Assembly: GCF_020524495.1 (NCBI RefSeq)
Contig: NZ_JAIVLB010000006.1
Span: 1-64,000, forward strand
Length of the DNA: 64,000 bases
Reading direction: 5' to 3'
Source of the DNA: Bacillus stratosphericus
GTDB taxonomy: Bacteria; Bacillota; Bacilli; Bacillales; Bacillaceae
The notes beneath the pieces are model-generated. The model saw nothing but the letters and a program-made list of their open reading frames with translations, ran no database searches and was not told the DNA's origin. The position numbers and the translations under genes are program-made. This document shows positions 63,293-64,000 of the stretch, in pieces (positions within the stretch are counted from its first letter, which is position 1; the number at the start of each line of letters is the position of its first letter).

Positions 63293-64000
63293 TTAATACA
63301 TACCGAAGCTGGCAACATATGCGATCATAACAGATAGAATCCCTGTAATGAGACGGCTATACAAAACAGCTGGTACCCCATATTGTACCGTTTCCGGCTT
63401 CGCTTCACCAAGTGATAGCCCAACTGGAATGAAGTCACACCCTACTTGACCGTTGATAGCAAATAGTGCAGGAAGTGCAAATTGAGGCGGAATGTTACCT
63501 AGTGCAATTTGACTACCAATGAGTACACCGATGACTTGCGCAATGACTGCTCCAGGTCCTAAGACAGGTGATAGAAATGGCAATGTACACACAACAACGA
63601 GCAGTAAGAGCCCCCATAAAGATCCCGCCAAAGGTGATAGGAAATGAGCAATTAAATCCCCGATTTTTGTATAATTGATAATTCCTATTAACATACTGAC
63701 AAATGCCATGAATGGGATGATGTTTTTCAAAAGCATATCAACAGAATCACGACCTGCTTGATAGAACGTGCCAGTTACTTTCCCTATTCCTCTTGAGAAT
63801 CTCATGAGGAAATCACCTTTTTCCTGACGCTCGATATTTTCCTGTTTTAGCTTTGAATACGTTTCTTTAAAATTCTCTTTGTCAATGGACTCACTGCTTT
63901 CTTGACCTTCTGGTTTCGCCTCGCCATCTGATTCTTCCGCATAGGAAATATCTTTTTCTGTCACTCCTGATACGAAGATATCCTCTGTAATATGTTTTGC
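63293..64000 (-). CDS. srlE: PTS glucitol/sorbitol-specific EIIBC component (5' end outside the window)
   Basis: The frame is open to the window edge (236 codons incl. stop shown), so this is the C-terminal part of a SrlE-like protein of about 320-340 residues. The first residues ([18 protein letters not shown]) match the end of the EIIB-like part; a polar linker rich in Glu follows, then [56 protein letters not shown], the SrlE membrane signature with about four helices. A GTG at 63964 is an internal codon. SrlA (EIIC) would lie further right. Confidence 0.9.
   Translation of the reverse strand, partial: AKHITEDIFVSGVTEKDISYAEESDGEAKPEGQESSESIDKENFKETYSKLKQENIERQEKGDFLMRFSRGIGKVTGTFYQAGRDSVDMLLKNIIPFMAFVSMLIGIINYTKIGDLIAHFLSPLAGSLWGLLLLVVVCTLPFLSPVLGPGAVIAQVIGVLIGSQIALGNIPPQFALPALFAINGQVGCDFIPVGLSLGEAKPETVQYGVPAVLYSRLITGILSVMIAYVASFGMY

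Overview
The window looks like the core chromosome of a Gram-positive endospore former of the Bacillus subtilis clade. The gene order, the protein lengths and the presence of spoVM, divIVA, sepF, remA, prkC/prpC, PyrR attenuators, T-box and S-box leaders all match that clade. My inference is a member of the Bacillus pumilus group (pumilus/safensis/altitudinis): the order is subtilis-like, but the proteins are clearly diverged and a PTS glucitol/sorbitol locus sits where B. subtilis has sigG-ylmA. I could not run a search to confirm the species. Nearly everything is on the minus strand, so biological order runs from right to left; only rpmB and rqcH are on the plus strand.

Region by region, in transcription order (64000 to 1). 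(1) 62868-64000: the 3' end of a sorbitol PTS operon (EIIBC, cut by the window edge, then EIIA and a terminator). (2) 62472-62792: a decayed ylmA ABC-ATPase gene, then the ylm division cluster ylmC, pgeF, ylmE, sepF, ylmG, ylmH, divIVA. (3) ileS under a T-box leader, then ylyA, lspA and rluD. (4) The complete pyrimidine operon pyrR-P-B-C-AA-AB-K-D-F-E, with a PyrR attenuator before each of pyrR, pyrP and pyrB. (5) The sulfate assimilation and siroheme operon cysH-P-sat-cysC-sumT-sirB-sirC under a SAM (S-box) riboswitch. (6) rqcH on the plus strand, divergent from a Ca2+ P-type ATPase (yloB). (7) yloC-remA-gmk-rpoZ, then coaBC-priA-def-fmt-rsmB-rlmN-prpC-prkC-rsgA-rpe-thiN, a tightly packed series for genome restart, translation, cofactor synthesis and Ser/Thr signalling. 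(8) The 26-residue spoVM gene, convergent with rpmB (plus strand). (9) yloU-fakA, sdaAB-sdaAA-recG. (10) The FapR-controlled fatty acid and phospholipid operon fapR-plsX-fabD-fabG-acpP, then rnc-smc-ftsY.

Functional links: lipid synthesis (fapR operon plus fakA) lies next to the secretion receptor FtsY and to SMC. PrkC/PrpC flank RsgA, a known PrkC substrate in B. subtilis. Two ribosome quality-control factors (RqcH and YlmH) are in the window, together with prolipoprotein maturation (LspA) and N-terminal maturation (Fmt/Def). Many genes overlap by ATGA or TGATG, which implies translational coupling. Several start codons are GTG or TTG and were chosen from the ribosome binding site.

I found no convincing new multi-gene system. 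What is worth checking: the loss of three of the four expected zinc-binding cysteines at the IleRS C-terminus, the ylmA pseudogene next to the sorbitol PTS genes, a 10-bp inverted repeat in the smc leader, an inverted repeat around the ileS -35 element, a strong terminator between rpoZ and coaBC, and a degenerate zinc finger in YlyA.
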